Under the pieces are notes generated by a model. The model saw only the letters and a list, made by a program, of their open reading frames with translations. It had not been told where the DNA came from and made no database searches. A DNA stretch of 64,000 nt. Source: Bradyrhizobium sp. S69 (GTDB lineage: Bacteria; Pseudomonadota; Alphaproteobacteria; Rhizobiales; Xanthobacteraceae). Below, piece by piece: positions 43,931 to 52,636 of this stretch. The first letter of the stretch is position 1. Each line of letters begins with the position of its first letter. A program made the translations under genes and the position numbers. Where the stretch lies: assembly GCF_009766005.1 (NCBI RefSeq), contig NZ_LMUK01000008.1, positions 1 through 64,000 of the forward strand, in the 5' to 3' direction.

Positions 43931-46069
43931 CTATTGATGCATGATAGGTGCCGAAAGCACGACCCGGACGCCCGGAGCGTTATCTTCGAAATCGAGGTGC
44001 CCGGAAAGCTGGCCGACGAGCGCCGTCATCATCCGGGTTCCAAATCCCTGGCGTGCCGAAGTCCGCCCGCGCCCTTTGTCCGCAACCACCAGCCTTAGCC
44101 TGGCCTGGTTCTCGGTGAGTGTTATCTCGATCGGCCCGGGCTCTCCCGAATAGGCGTACTTATTGACGTTGATGACCAGCTCGGTCACGACCAGCCCAAG
44201 CGGTATCACCCTGTCGATCGGCAGCATGACGGGTCCGAGATGCAGGGCGAAATGCTCCTTCCACTCGTTGCCCATCGACCCGATGAGGTTGCCGCACAGA
44301 TCTTCAATGTAGCGCCCGGCATTGGTGACCCCGATTTCATCGCCGCGATAAAGACTGCGATGAAGCAATGAAACCGCGCTGATGCGGCGGCGCGCTTCTT
44401 CCACCGCGTTGCCGAAAGCGACATCGCCTGACTCGCGCGCCTGAAAGGAAAGAAAACTCGAGACGATCTGCAGGCTGTTCTGAACCCGATGATTGACTTC
44501 GCCGACCAGGAACTGTTTTTGCTCGAGCAACAGATCCTTCTCGGCGATCGTCTCGATCAGTTGTCGGTTGAGTTCGCGCAGACGCCGGTTTTGGCGAAAC
44601 TCGAGCAGTTCCTGACGAAAACGCCCCGCCGCCTCGATCTCAGCCAAAGTCCAGCGTCGAGAATGGCCGTGCACCGTCTCTTGCCAGGCCTCGAAAGAAG
44701 AGCGTGGCGTCAGCGTTTCGCCCGGTTTCAGTTCGACCGCCTTGTGGGGATTGCCCGCCCACTTCACGATCTGAACTTCTTCGGCGCGAAACCAGACCAG
44801 CAGCCAGCGCTCCTCGACGGACAGCAGGACCGTAAGCACGCCGGCGGTGACCCCCTGGAAGTCCTCGGCCGGCGGATACGACACGACCAGCCGGTTGGTC
44901 GAAAACACCGACTCCACGCTTTTGGCAATCAACCACTCGGTCAGTTTTCGAACGTCTTGTTCCGGCGGACAAGTGCCCGTCAACAGCAGTTCCGTGCCGC
45001 GAAGCACGGCAAAACCGTCGCAGGGGATCAGGCGAGACAGGTCCTCGACATGATTGGCGATCTCTTCTTCGAGAGATCCGTGGCGCGACAGCAATGTGAT
45101 CGTATCGTCCTGGGAGCCACGAAGCCGCAATCTCTCGCGGTATGCTTCGGCTTCCTCCCTCGTCTTGATTTGACGGGCGAGATTGCTCGCAAGCGTGCGG
45201 CATGTGGCGCGGATGTCGTAAGAGATCGCCAGCGGCGTTTCATTGTGGCACGCGATCAACCCCCAGAGGATTCCGTCTTTCACGATGGAAACCGAGGCTG
45301 AAGCGCCCACCCCCATGTTTTTGAGATATTGCAGATGGATTGGCGAGACGCTGCGAAGGATGCTGTCGCTCATATCAAGGGCGACAGGGCCAATCCACGG
45401 TGGCCGCAACGGCGCGGCTTCATAATTCACATCCGGAATAACGCGAAGCAGATTGCGGATGTAAAGGGCGCGGGCCTGCTGGGGAATATCCGAGCCGGGG
45501 AAATGATGATTGAGAAATGAGTGCTGGTCGTCGCGCCGGGCTTCGGCCAGCACCGCACCAGCCCCGTTATCCAGAAAGCGATACACCATCACCCTGTCGT
45601 ACCGGGTCAACTCCCGGAACTGCACGGCGGCGACGTCGCACAAATTCTTCAGTGTCGTCGCCTGGTCCAAGGCGCTCGACGCAATCTCGATCCGGCCAAG
45701 CAGCTTGGTCGATGATCGCACTGCCGCGACCTTCGGTTCGATTTCGACAATCAAATAGTCGTCGATGACGTGCGCCGTCACGTCGAGGAGTGCTGCGCCC
45801 GGCGCACTTATCGTATCAATAAAGGCTCGTTTTTGAGCCGTTTCCGATACCAGCGCGGTTCTTTGTGCGACCTCCTCTCCGAGAAAATCAGCAAGCGGAC
45901 GATCGATCCATTGCTCCAGTTGGAACACACGCTCGACGTCTCCGGCGCCGTGGCGCACGATCAGCGTTGTTTTCTCGGCCACCAGCATAATGCCGTGAGG
46001 TTGAATCGATCCGGGAATATGGATGGGTTCCCGGTCGCAGCCTGAAATGTCGATCGTCAAATCCGTCAA
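43931..46069 (-). CDS. bphP: Bacteriophytochrome sensor kinase
   Basis: A 712-residue red/far-red light sensor. It has PAS, GAF and PHY domains and a HisKA_2/HWE-type kinase module. The biliverdin-binding C11 lies in CDREPIHIPGSIQPHG, the GAF pocket holds FPGSDIP (D194), IHLQYLKN (H245) and ACHNETP (H275). The kinase phospho-acceptor is GEVNHRVQNSLQIV; the N box reads TELVINVNKYAY and the G box DKGRGRT. It has no receiver domain. Its start overlaps the heme oxygenase stop by four bases, so chromophore synthase and sensor are made together. Confidence 0.93.
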   Translation of the reverse strand: MTDLTIDISGCDREPIHIPGSIQPHGIMLVAEKTTLIVRHGAGDVERVFQLEQWIDRPLADFLGEEVAQRTALVSETAQKRAFIDTISAPGAALLDVTAHVIDDYLIVEIEPKVAAVRSSTKLLGRIEIASSALDQATTLKNLCDVAAVQFRELTRYDRVMVYRFLDNGAGAVLAEARRDDQHSFLNHHFPGSDIPQQARALYIRNLLRVIPDVNYEAAPLRPPWIGPVALDMSDSILRSVSPIHLQYLKNMGVGASASVSIVKDGILWGLIACHNETPLAISYDIRATCRTLASNLARQIKTREEAEAYRERLRLRGSQDDTITLLSRHGSLEEEIANHVEDLSRLIPCDGFAVLRGTELLLTGTCPPEQDVRKLTEWLIAKSVESVFSTNRLVVSYPPAEDFQGVTAGVLTVLLSVEERWLLVWFRAEEVQIVKWAGNPHKAVELKPGETLTPRSSFEAWQETVHGHSRRWTLAEIEAAGRFRQELLEFRQNRRLRELNRQLIETIAEKDLLLEQKQFLVGEVNHRVQNSLQIVSSFLSFQARESGDVAFGNAVEEARRRISAVSLLHRSLYRGDEIGVTNAGRYIEDLCGNLIGSMGNEWKEHFALHLGPVMLPIDRVIPLGLVVTELVINVNKYAYSGEPGPIEITLTENQARLRLVVADKGRGRTSARQGFGTRMMTALVGQLSGHLDFEDNAPGVRVVLSAPIMHQ

Positions 46070-46740
46070 TTTTTTCTTTCATCGCGCAGGCACGCAGCCG
46101 CAAAGGAAAAGGCTTTTATCGCCCCCGAAACGCATTCGTTCATGGTTGTTTGACGGAGCGCTGTTTCACGCTCGAGTACCCTCAGGAACATGCGCCAGTT
46201 CACGCCGGCGTCGTGGCCGTAGGGGTCCAGAAAATGAAGGTCATCGGTCGATAAGCCCTGGCTTTTAAGCGCCTGCAAAATCTTCCGGCCGCCCAAGGTC
46301 GACCCCTCGAGGACGTAAAATGCGCCCAGCGCTTCGGCCCTCGTTTCGATCGTTGGGAATACCGGATTGAGCAAGTGCTCTCCGTGCCAGGGCAACTCGA
46401 TCTTGCCCGGGAATCGACGGGCGCGAACACGAGAGCAAAATGCCAGGTCAGGCATGTCCCAAAGATGCGGCCTCAACGCCGCTTCAGTTTCGCGGGTGAG
46501 AGCAAAGTAACCAGCAATCAGAGGGCTGCGCGTCCCCACCGCTGAAAGGCGATTCTGGATCTGAAGGCTGCTTTCCAAACCATGATGATGGTCTGCCGTT
46601 CGAGCCCGCAAGAGGTCGATCGTGGATCGTGGTTCGGTCGCGGGGGAGGCCGAAACGCTCCTGGCAACCTCGCGTTCGCTGTCCAAATTGACACCATTTA
46701 CTAAGGTGATCCACCTGCGCAACATTCTTCGCCAGAACAT
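46066..46740 (-). CDS. bphO: Biliverdin-producing heme oxygenase
   Basis: A 224-residue bacterial heme oxygenase that opens heme to biliverdin for the phytochrome. The proximal His is in TADHHHGLE (about H52), and the distal-helix motif is FYVLEGSTLGGRKI. It ends with ATGA overlapping bphP. The start is uncertain: the ATG at 46740 is used, and an in-frame ATG at 46725 is nearly equal. The family core begins near STIDLLRART. Confidence 0.92.
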   Translation of the reverse strand: MFWRRMLRRWITLVNGVNLDSEREVARSVSASPATEPRSTIDLLRARTADHHHGLESSLQIQNRLSAVGTRSPLIAGYFALTRETEAALRPHLWDMPDLAFCSRVRARRFPGKIELPWHGEHLLNPVFPTIETRAEALGAFYVLEGSTLGGRKILQALKSQGLSTDDLHFLDPYGHDAGVNWRMFLRVLERETALRQTTMNECVSGAIKAFSFAAACLRDERKN

Positions 46741-46979
46741 GAGCGTTATCTGGACAGGTTGCGTATGGGTTTTGAGCCTGGGCCCCGGTTGCGCGCGTGA
46801 AGGTGTCTTTGGTCTGCAAGCAGCAGGCGCGTCGCATTGGGCAGCAGGACGTTACTCCTCAATGTAGCATTGTGACAGCGCTATTAATCGCGCGATGTCC
46901 CGTGCCGAAGCGCTACCTCAATCGACCGACCAAGCCCGCACCGGATGTTACTTATTGGCGTACCTTCAGGACTTGGTGC

Positions 46980-47777
46980 CTAAATCATTCCCTCCGCCCT
47001 CAACGCCTGCGCGATCACGCCAAGCACCCGCGCCAGCCGCTCGGCCCATTGTTGCTGGCCGCTTTGATCGCCGATCAAATCCTGGCGAATCTCGATGCCG
47101 GAGTTCATCAGGCCGCGGGCTTCGCCGTGCACGGGGATGGTGTAGTCGGTCTCGTCGCTGACCGCGTAGGGCTCGTTGTCGCCGACCACGAGATCGGCCT
47201 CGGCGCGCAGATGTTTCAGCAGGCGCGGCGGCAATTTCGTATCGCGATGATAGAGCGTGCCGATATGCCAGGGCCGCGCGATGCCGGCATAGACCGGCGT
47301 AAAGCTATGCAGCGACACCAGCACCGTCGGCATGCCGGCGGCGAGGCGGGCGTCGATCACCTCGTCGATACGACGGTGATAGGGATCGAAGATCTGACGG
47401 CGCCGTGCCTCCGCCTCATCGCGTGCAAGGCCTTCATTGCCGGGGACCGTGGTCGCTTCGCTGACGATCGGGATCGAGCTTGGCGCCGTCGGCGGCCGGT
47501 TGCAGTCGATCACCAGCCGCGAGTAGCGCTGCGCCACCAGATGCGCATCGAGATGTCCAGACAGCGCCTCGGCAACGCCGGCGATGCCGATGTCCCAGGC
47601 GATGTGCCGTGTCAGTTCGCTTTCCGGCAGCCCGAGATCGCCGAGCACCCGCGGAATCAAGCGGCCGTAATGGTCAGAAGTGAGCAGAAACGGCGAACGT
47701 CCCGTGGCATTTAGTTCGTGGACCGGCGGAACCTCTGTGCTGCCGAGGAGTAGGGATGGGCCGCCTGGGTTGTTCAA
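46980..47777 (-). CDS. N-formylglutamate amidohydrolase family protein
   Basis: A 265-residue zinc-dependent hydrolase of the HutG/N-formylglutamate deformylase family. It has LLTSDHYGRLIP near the N-terminus, a VIDCNRPP motif, VSLHSFTPVYAG and the Glu/His-rich TIPVHGEARGLMNSGIEIRQ. The start is TTG with GAGGA seven bases upstream. No histidine-utilisation genes are nearby, so the substrate may be another N-formyl or N-acyl amino acid. It is divergent from the transglutaminase-like pair. Confidence 0.85.
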   Translation of the reverse strand: MNNPGGPSLLLGSTEVPPVHELNATGRSPFLLTSDHYGRLIPRVLGDLGLPESELTRHIAWDIGIAGVAEALSGHLDAHLVAQRYSRLVIDCNRPPTAPSSIPIVSEATTVPGNEGLARDEAEARRRQIFDPYHRRIDEVIDARLAAGMPTVLVSLHSFTPVYAGIARPWHIGTLYHRDTKLPPRLLKHLRAEADLVVGDNEPYAVSDETDYTIPVHGEARGLMNSGIEIRQDLIGDQSGQQQWAERLARVLGVIAQALRAEGMI

Positions 47778-47881
47778 AGCTGTGTCCTCAATTGCTGCCT
47801 ATCGAAGCAGCACGCCGAGTTAGATTTAAGCATGTTTCGGTGTAGATTAATGTGCCTGAAATCACGATGATTAGTTCGAAG

Positions 47882-48772
47882 ATGCCGCTCCTGACGATCC
47901 ACCACAAGACCGAATATCGCTACGACCGCCCGGTGGCGTTCGGCGAACACCGCATCATGCTGCGACCGCGCGACGGTCACGATCTGCGCGTGCTGTCGGG
48001 CGATCTCAAGATCGTGCCGCAGCCGGCGTCGCTGCGCTGGATCCACGACGTGTTCGGCAACAGTGTCGCGATCGCGACCTTCGACGTGCGGGCCAAGACG
48101 CTGACCTTCGACAGCACCGCGACGGTGGAACACAATCCGGCCGAGGAGTTCGCGTTGACGGCGGACGATACGGCGTATTTCTATCCGTTTCTGTATAACG
48201 ATGAGGAATTTCCCGACCTGGTCCAGTTCATCACGCCGCAATATGGCGATCCCGATGGCGAGCTCTCGGCCTGGGCCCGCGGCTTCCTCGACGAGCAGGG
48301 GATGACCCCGACGTACAACATCCTCAGCGGCATGACCCATGGCATCCGCGAGGCTTTTACCTATCGCAAGCGCCATGAGCACGGCACCCAGCATCCGCTC
48401 GATACCTTGCAGACCAAATCAGGCACCTGCCGCGACTACGCGTTGTTCATGATCGAGGCCTTGCGGCGGCTCGGCATCGCCGCGCGTTTTGTGTCGGGAT
48501 ATCTGTTCATCCCCGGCGATCGCGCCCATGGTTATGTCGGCGGCGGCTCGACCCATGCCTGGGTTCAGGTCTATCTGCCGAGCGCCGGCTGGATCGAGTT
48601 CGACCCGACTAATGGCATCATCGGCACCCGCGATCTGGTTCGCGTCGCGGTGGCGCGCGATCCGCGCCAGGCGATCCCGCTGCATGGGACGTATGTGGGC
48701 CCGGCCGATGCGTTCGTCGGCATGAATGTCAGCATCAATGTGGTCTCGGCCAGCGAGCGAACGGGAGCCTGA
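47882..48772 (+). CDS. Transglutaminase-like protein with bacterial N-terminal domain
   Basis: A 296-residue cysteine-peptidase-fold protein from MPLLTIHHKTEYRYDRPVAF. It has the bacterial transglutaminase-like N-domain and then the catalytic core: KSGTCRDYALFMIEALRRLG (Cys), GGSTHAWVQVYLP (His) and WIEFDPTNG (Asp). Members hydrolyse or cross-link peptides or act on gamma-glutamyl or cyanophycin-type bonds. ATGs at 47867 and a GTG at 47852 are alternative starts. The next gene, two bases after the stop, encodes a related enzyme. Confidence 0.85.
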   Translation: MPLLTIHHKTEYRYDRPVAFGEHRIMLRPRDGHDLRVLSGDLKIVPQPASLRWIHDVFGNSVAIATFDVRAKTLTFDSTATVEHNPAEEFALTADDTAYFYPFLYNDEEFPDLVQFITPQYGDPDGELSAWARGFLDEQGMTPTYNILSGMTHGIREAFTYRKRHEHGTQHPLDTLQTKSGTCRDYALFMIEALRRLGIAARFVSGYLFIPGDRAHGYVGGGSTHAWVQVYLPSAGWIEFDPTNGIIGTRDLVRVAVARDPRQAIPLHGTYVGPADAFVGMNVSINVVSASERTGA

Positions 48773-48774
48773 TC

Positions 48775-49587
48775 ATGGAAATCAAGGTAGGCTTCGAGAT
48801 CAGCTACGCCGCCGTGCAGCCGACGCCGATGGTGACGATCCTCAACATCCATCCGTCGCGCTTTGCCGATATCGTCGGCACCGAAAGCCTGATCGCCGAG
48901 CCGAACGTGCCGATCGGGTTTTACCGCGACAGCTTTGGCAATGTCTGCGGCCGCCTGGTGGCGCCCGCGGGCGGCGTCACTTTCCGCGGCAGCGCGCTGG
49001 TGCGCGACTCTGGGCTGGCCGATGTGGTGGTGCCGACCGCGCAGCAGGTGCCGATCGACCAATTGCCCGATGAAGTCCTGCTCTATCTGATGCCGAGCCG
49101 CTATTGCGAGACCGACAAGCTCACCGACATCGCCTGGTCGTTGTTCGGCACGACGCCGCCCGGATGGGCCCGCGCGCAGGCCATTGTCGAGTTCGTGCAC
49201 AACCATGTCACCTTCGGTTATCAGCACGCCCATCACATGAAGTCGGCGCACGACGTCTATGAGCAGCGCGCCGGCGTCTGCCGCGACTTCGCGCACCTGG
49301 CGGTGACGTTCTGCCGCTGCATGAACATCCCGGCGCGCTATTGCACCGGCTATCTCGGCGATATCGGCGTGCCCAAGGATCCCGCGCCGATGGATTTTTC
49401 CGGCTGGTTTCAGGTCTATCTCTCGGGCCAGTGGCACACCCTCGATGCCCGCCACAACCACCCGCGGATCGGCCGCATCCTGATGGCCACCGGCCGCGAC
49501 GCCGCCGACGTCGCGCTGACCACCAGTTTTGGCCGGATGGACCTGGTGAAATTCGTGGTCGTGACCGATGAGGTCGTGCCGGCTTGA
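48775..49587 (+). CDS. Transglutaminase-like protein
   Basis: A 270-residue protein with a different N-terminal domain (MEIKVGFEISYAAVQPTPMV) and a transglutaminase-like core: RAGVCRDFAHLAVTFCRCMN (Cys), FSGWFQVYLSGQWHTLDARH, in which Phe replaces the usual His-flanking residue, and HNHPRIGRILMATGRDAADV. It starts two bases after its partner's stop, so the two are an operon and may form a complex. Substrate unknown. Confidence 0.85.
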   Translation: MEIKVGFEISYAAVQPTPMVTILNIHPSRFADIVGTESLIAEPNVPIGFYRDSFGNVCGRLVAPAGGVTFRGSALVRDSGLADVVVPTAQQVPIDQLPDEVLLYLMPSRYCETDKLTDIAWSLFGTTPPGWARAQAIVEFVHNHVTFGYQHAHHMKSAHDVYEQRAGVCRDFAHLAVTFCRCMNIPARYCTGYLGDIGVPKDPAPMDFSGWFQVYLSGQWHTLDARHNHPRIGRILMATGRDAADVALTTSFGRMDLVKFVVVTDEVVPA

Positions 49588-49593
49588 CGTAGT

Positions 49594-49679
49594 CGTCATT
49601 GCGAGCGAAGCGAAGCAATCCAGAGCTGCGCAGTTTGCGCTTGTTGTTCCTGGATTGCTTCGCTTCGCTCGCAATGACG
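49594..49679. repeat. Intergenic palindromic repeat, family A
   Basis: CGTCATTGCGAGCGAAGCGA ... TCGCTTCGCTCGCAATGACG, nearly perfect inverted ends. Confidence 0.88.
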
Positions 49680-49693
49680 GTATAAATCTTCCC

Positions 49694-50107
49694 ATGACCT
49701 CCGATCGCCTCTTCGTCTACGGCACCTTGATGCGCGACTTCGATCATCCGATGGCGCAGTTATTGTCGCGCAGCGCCGATTTTATCGGTGAGGCGCGCTG
49801 CGCCGGCCGGCTTTATCTGGTCAAACACTATCCCGGGCTGGTGCTGTCCGAGGAGCCTGGCGAATTCGTGTTCGGCGAACTGTACCGGCTGACGCAGCCG
49901 GAAGCCCTGCTGCGCGAGTTCGACATGTACGAGGCCTGCGGCGAAGGTTTTGCCGAGCCGACCGAGTATGTCCGGCGGATGCTGACGGTGACGCTGCAAG
50001 ATGGCGCTGCCAGCGAGGCCCCAACCCGCGAAGCCTGGACCTACATCTACAACTGGCCCGTCGCCCATCTGCCCCGGATCGCCTCGGGGCGGTTCATGGA
50101 GAAGTGA
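49694..50107 (+). CDS. Gamma-glutamylcyclotransferase-like protein
   Basis: A 137-residue GGCT/AIG2-like fold protein. The substrate loop YGTLM appears at residues 9-13 (RLFVYGTLMRDFDHP), with YEACG and EPTEYVRR further on; the acidic catalytic Glu is likely in MYEAC. The ATG at 49694 begins the conserved part, since the longer frame runs through the family A repeat. It may cleave gamma-glutamyl peptides, which fits the neighbouring transglutaminase-like pair only loosely. Confidence 0.82.
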   Translation: MTSDRLFVYGTLMRDFDHPMAQLLSRSADFIGEARCAGRLYLVKHYPGLVLSEEPGEFVFGELYRLTQPEALLREFDMYEACGEGFAEPTEYVRRMLTVTLQDGAASEAPTREAWTYIYNWPVAHLPRIASGRFMEK

Positions 50108-50114
50108 CAGCTCC

Positions 50115-50239
50115 GTGTCCCGGACGCGGTGCAGCGCGCCTTCGCGCTGCTCCGCAGAGCCGGGACCCATGCTGCCGCTTGCCGATGGGCCCCGGATCAG
50201 CAGCGCATCACTTCGTGCTGCGCAGCATCCGGGGCACGC
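50115..50239. repeat. Intergenic palindromic repeat, family H
   Basis: GTGTCCCGGACGCGGTGCAG ... GAGCCGGGACCCATG ... GGGCCCCGGATCAGCAGCGC ... GCATCCGGGGCACGCC. Inverted ends with inner GCGCCTTCGCGC and a family E-like GGGACCCAT motif. Confidence 0.7.
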
Positions 50240-50367
50240 CGCGGCGATTTCGCGGTTCCTCGCCCTGTGAATAGCGGCGAGAAACCCTTTAATCTTCGTA
50301 TTTTAACCGGCGCACCCTATATCGATGGTCGGTTGGCACATGCCTCCGATCCGGCAACACATCCCCC

Positions 50368-52377
50368 ATGCGCTTTACGCCTGAATTCCTCGAGGAACTG
50401 CGTGCCCGGCTTCCGGTTTCGGAAGTCGTGGGCCGGCGCGTGAAGTTGAAGAAGGCGGGGCGCGAATATAAGGGACTGTCGCCGTTCCAGCAGGAAAAGA
50501 CCCCCTCGTTCACGGTCAACGACCAGAAGCAGTTTTATCACGACTTCTCCACCGGCAAGCACGGCAACATCTTTGACTTCGTGATGGAGACCGAAGGCTG
50601 CTCGTTCCCCGAAGCGGTCGAGCGGCTGGCCGGCCAAGCGGGGATGGCGCTGCCCGCGGTGACGCCGGATGCCGCGCGGCAGGAGCAGCGCCGCCGCACG
50701 CTGTATGACGTGATGGAACTCGCCGCAAAGTTCTTCGCCGACAATTTGGCCTCGCGCCATGGCGCCAAGGCGCGCGGCTATCTCGGTGACCGCGCGATTT
50801 CGCCGGCGACGCAGCTCCAGTTCCGCATCGGCTATGCGGTGGGCGAACGCTTTGCGCTGAAGGAATATCTCGGCGCGCAGGGCATTCCGGTCGAGGACAT
50901 GGTCGAGACCGGCCTGTTGATCGGCGGCGAAGACATCCCGGTGCCGTATGACCGTTTCCGCGACCGTGTGATGTTTCCGATCACCGATTTTCGCGGCCGC
51001 GTCATCGCCTTCGGCGGCCGCGCGCTGGAAAAGGACGTTCCCGCCAAATACCTCAATTCGCCGGAAACGCCGTTGTTTCACAAGGGCGACAACCTCTACA
51101 ATCTGGCGACCGCGCGGCAGGCCACCCATAACGGCGCGCCGCTGGTCGTGGTCGAAGGCTATGTCGACGTCATCGCGATGGTGACAACAGGCTTTGCCGG
51201 CAGCGTCGCGCCGCTCGGAACAGCCTTGACCGAAAACCAGCTCGCGCTGCTGTGGAAGATGTCGGACGAGCCGATACTCTGTTTCGACGGCGACAAGGCT
51301 GGCCAGAAGGCGATGTGGCGCGCCGCGGATCTCGCGATGCCGCATCTCAAGCCCGGCAAAAGTCTGCGTTTCGCGCTGCTGCCGGAGGGCCAGGACCCCG
51401 ACGATCTCGCGCGCTCCGGGGGACGAGCCGCGATCGAGGAAGTGATCTCGGCGGCGCGGGGCTTGGCCGACGTGATCTGGTCGCGCGAGATCGAGGGCGG
51501 TTCTTACGCGACGCCGGAGCGGCGCGCGGCGCTGGAATCGCGGATCGGCGAGCTTACCAATGGCATCCGGGACGAGATCGTGCGGCGCTATTATCGCCAG
51601 GATCTTGCCGAGCGCCTGCAACGCACCTTTGCGCCGGAAGGCGGCCGCGGCGGCTATGTCAGAGGCAACTACCGCGGCGGCCAAAGCGGCTTCGGCGGCA
51701 GCGAATCAGGCCGGCGCTTTGCGCCGCGCAGCGCCGGTTCCGGCGGTCGGTTCGACAAGCGGGGCGGACCGGGCGGCGGATCGACCCTGGCGCGCGGTCC
51801 CTATCAGGCGGCGAGCCCTCAATTGGCGACCAGCCAGATCATGCGCGGCCAGCGCAGCGCGGTGTCCCGCCGCGAGGCGCTGATCCTGCGCTCCCTGCTT
51901 AACCACCCCTGGTTATTGCACGACCATCTGGAGGAGGTCGCAGCGCTCGAACTGGCCCATCCGGAAGCCCACAAATTGCGCGCCGGAATTATCGCGGCCT
52001 TTGCCAATTATTCGCATACCGACGATCCGGCCTCGGAAGCCGAAAGATTGCTCGCCGCGATCGAAAAATCAGGATATTCCAAGCAAATTCAAATGGTTGA
52101 CATAGCGCTCACCACCAAGGATGTGTGGGCCGCGCAATCCGGCGCCGCTAACGAGGACGTTCTTTCCACCTGGCGGCAGCTGGTTGCCTTGCATCACAAG
52201 GCGCACGCCTTACTTAGGGAAAAGAAGGATGCCGAACTGGCCCTGGGCGACGACGCCAGCGAGGCCAATATGGTATGGCTGCGGGACGTCCAGGCAAGAT
52301 TGGCCGAAATGGACGGCACCGAGGCGCTGATCGAGGGTTTCGGCGAATCGAGTGGCCGGTTCCAGAAAAGCGTCTGA
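50368..52377 (+). CDS. dnaG: DNA primase with degenerate zinc-finger domain
   Basis: A 669-residue primase. The N-terminal CHC2 fold is recognisable (GLSPFQQEKTPSFTVNDQKQ, YHDFSTGKHGNIFDFVM), but the four zinc ligands are S38, Q41, D59 and T62 instead of Cys, His, Cys, Cys. The catalytic core follows: YFRIGYA-like QFRIGYAVGERF, VVVEGYVDVIAM (TOPRIM Glu) and LCFDGDKAGQKA (Asp residues). A Gly/Arg-rich linker (about 428-480) leads to the DnaB-binding C-domain. It lies 259 bases before rpoD, as in the old macromolecular-synthesis operon. Confidence 0.95.
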   Translation: MRFTPEFLEELRARLPVSEVVGRRVKLKKAGREYKGLSPFQQEKTPSFTVNDQKQFYHDFSTGKHGNIFDFVMETEGCSFPEAVERLAGQAGMALPAVTPDAARQEQRRRTLYDVMELAAKFFADNLASRHGAKARGYLGDRAISPATQLQFRIGYAVGERFALKEYLGAQGIPVEDMVETGLLIGGEDIPVPYDRFRDRVMFPITDFRGRVIAFGGRALEKDVPAKYLNSPETPLFHKGDNLYNLATARQATHNGAPLVVVEGYVDVIAMVTTGFAGSVAPLGTALTENQLALLWKMSDEPILCFDGDKAGQKAMWRAADLAMPHLKPGKSLRFALLPEGQDPDDLARSGGRAAIEEVISAARGLADVIWSREIEGGSYATPERRAALESRIGELTNGIRDEIVRRYYRQDLAERLQRTFAPEGGRGGYVRGNYRGGQSGFGGSESGRRFAPRSAGSGGRFDKRGGPGGGSTLARGPYQAASPQLATSQIMRGQRSAVSRREALILRSLLNHPWLLHDHLEEVAALELAHPEAHKLRAGIIAAFANYSHTDDPASEAERLLAAIEKSGYSKQIQMVDIALTTKDVWAAQSGAANEDVLSTWRQLVALHHKAHALLREKKDAELALGDDASEANMVWLRDVQARLAEMDGTEALIEGFGESSGRFQKSV

Positions 52378-52451
52378 TAAAAATTATGCGGACGGCCGGG
52401 GCCCGGGCTGCGAAATGACTCGCCAAACCCATGGTTTGGCTGCAAAAACAG

Positions 52452-52488
52452 GGTTAATCGACGCTTAACACGGTTAATCGACGCTTAA
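52452..52488. repeat. 17-bp direct repeat between dnaG and rpoD
   Basis: GGTTAATCGACGCTTAA occurs at 52452-52468 and again at 52472-52488, a 20-base period, about 150 bases before the rpoD start. It could hold a regulator site or duplicated promoter elements. Confidence 0.8.
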
Positions 52489-52636
52489 GAGCCTGCGGGC
52501 TATGAGGTCGTAACCGGTTGGTGCAATGTGAGGGTGGCGAGAAGTCTGCGCCGCCCTTTGCGCGTCACACGTGACGTTTTGGACATGACGCGGGTGCTGT
52601 GAAGCATCCAGCGAAAGCGCGTTTAGGAGCTAATGA

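Noticed and set aside
50317..51684. 455-codon leftward frame
   Set aside because: Antisense to dnaG.
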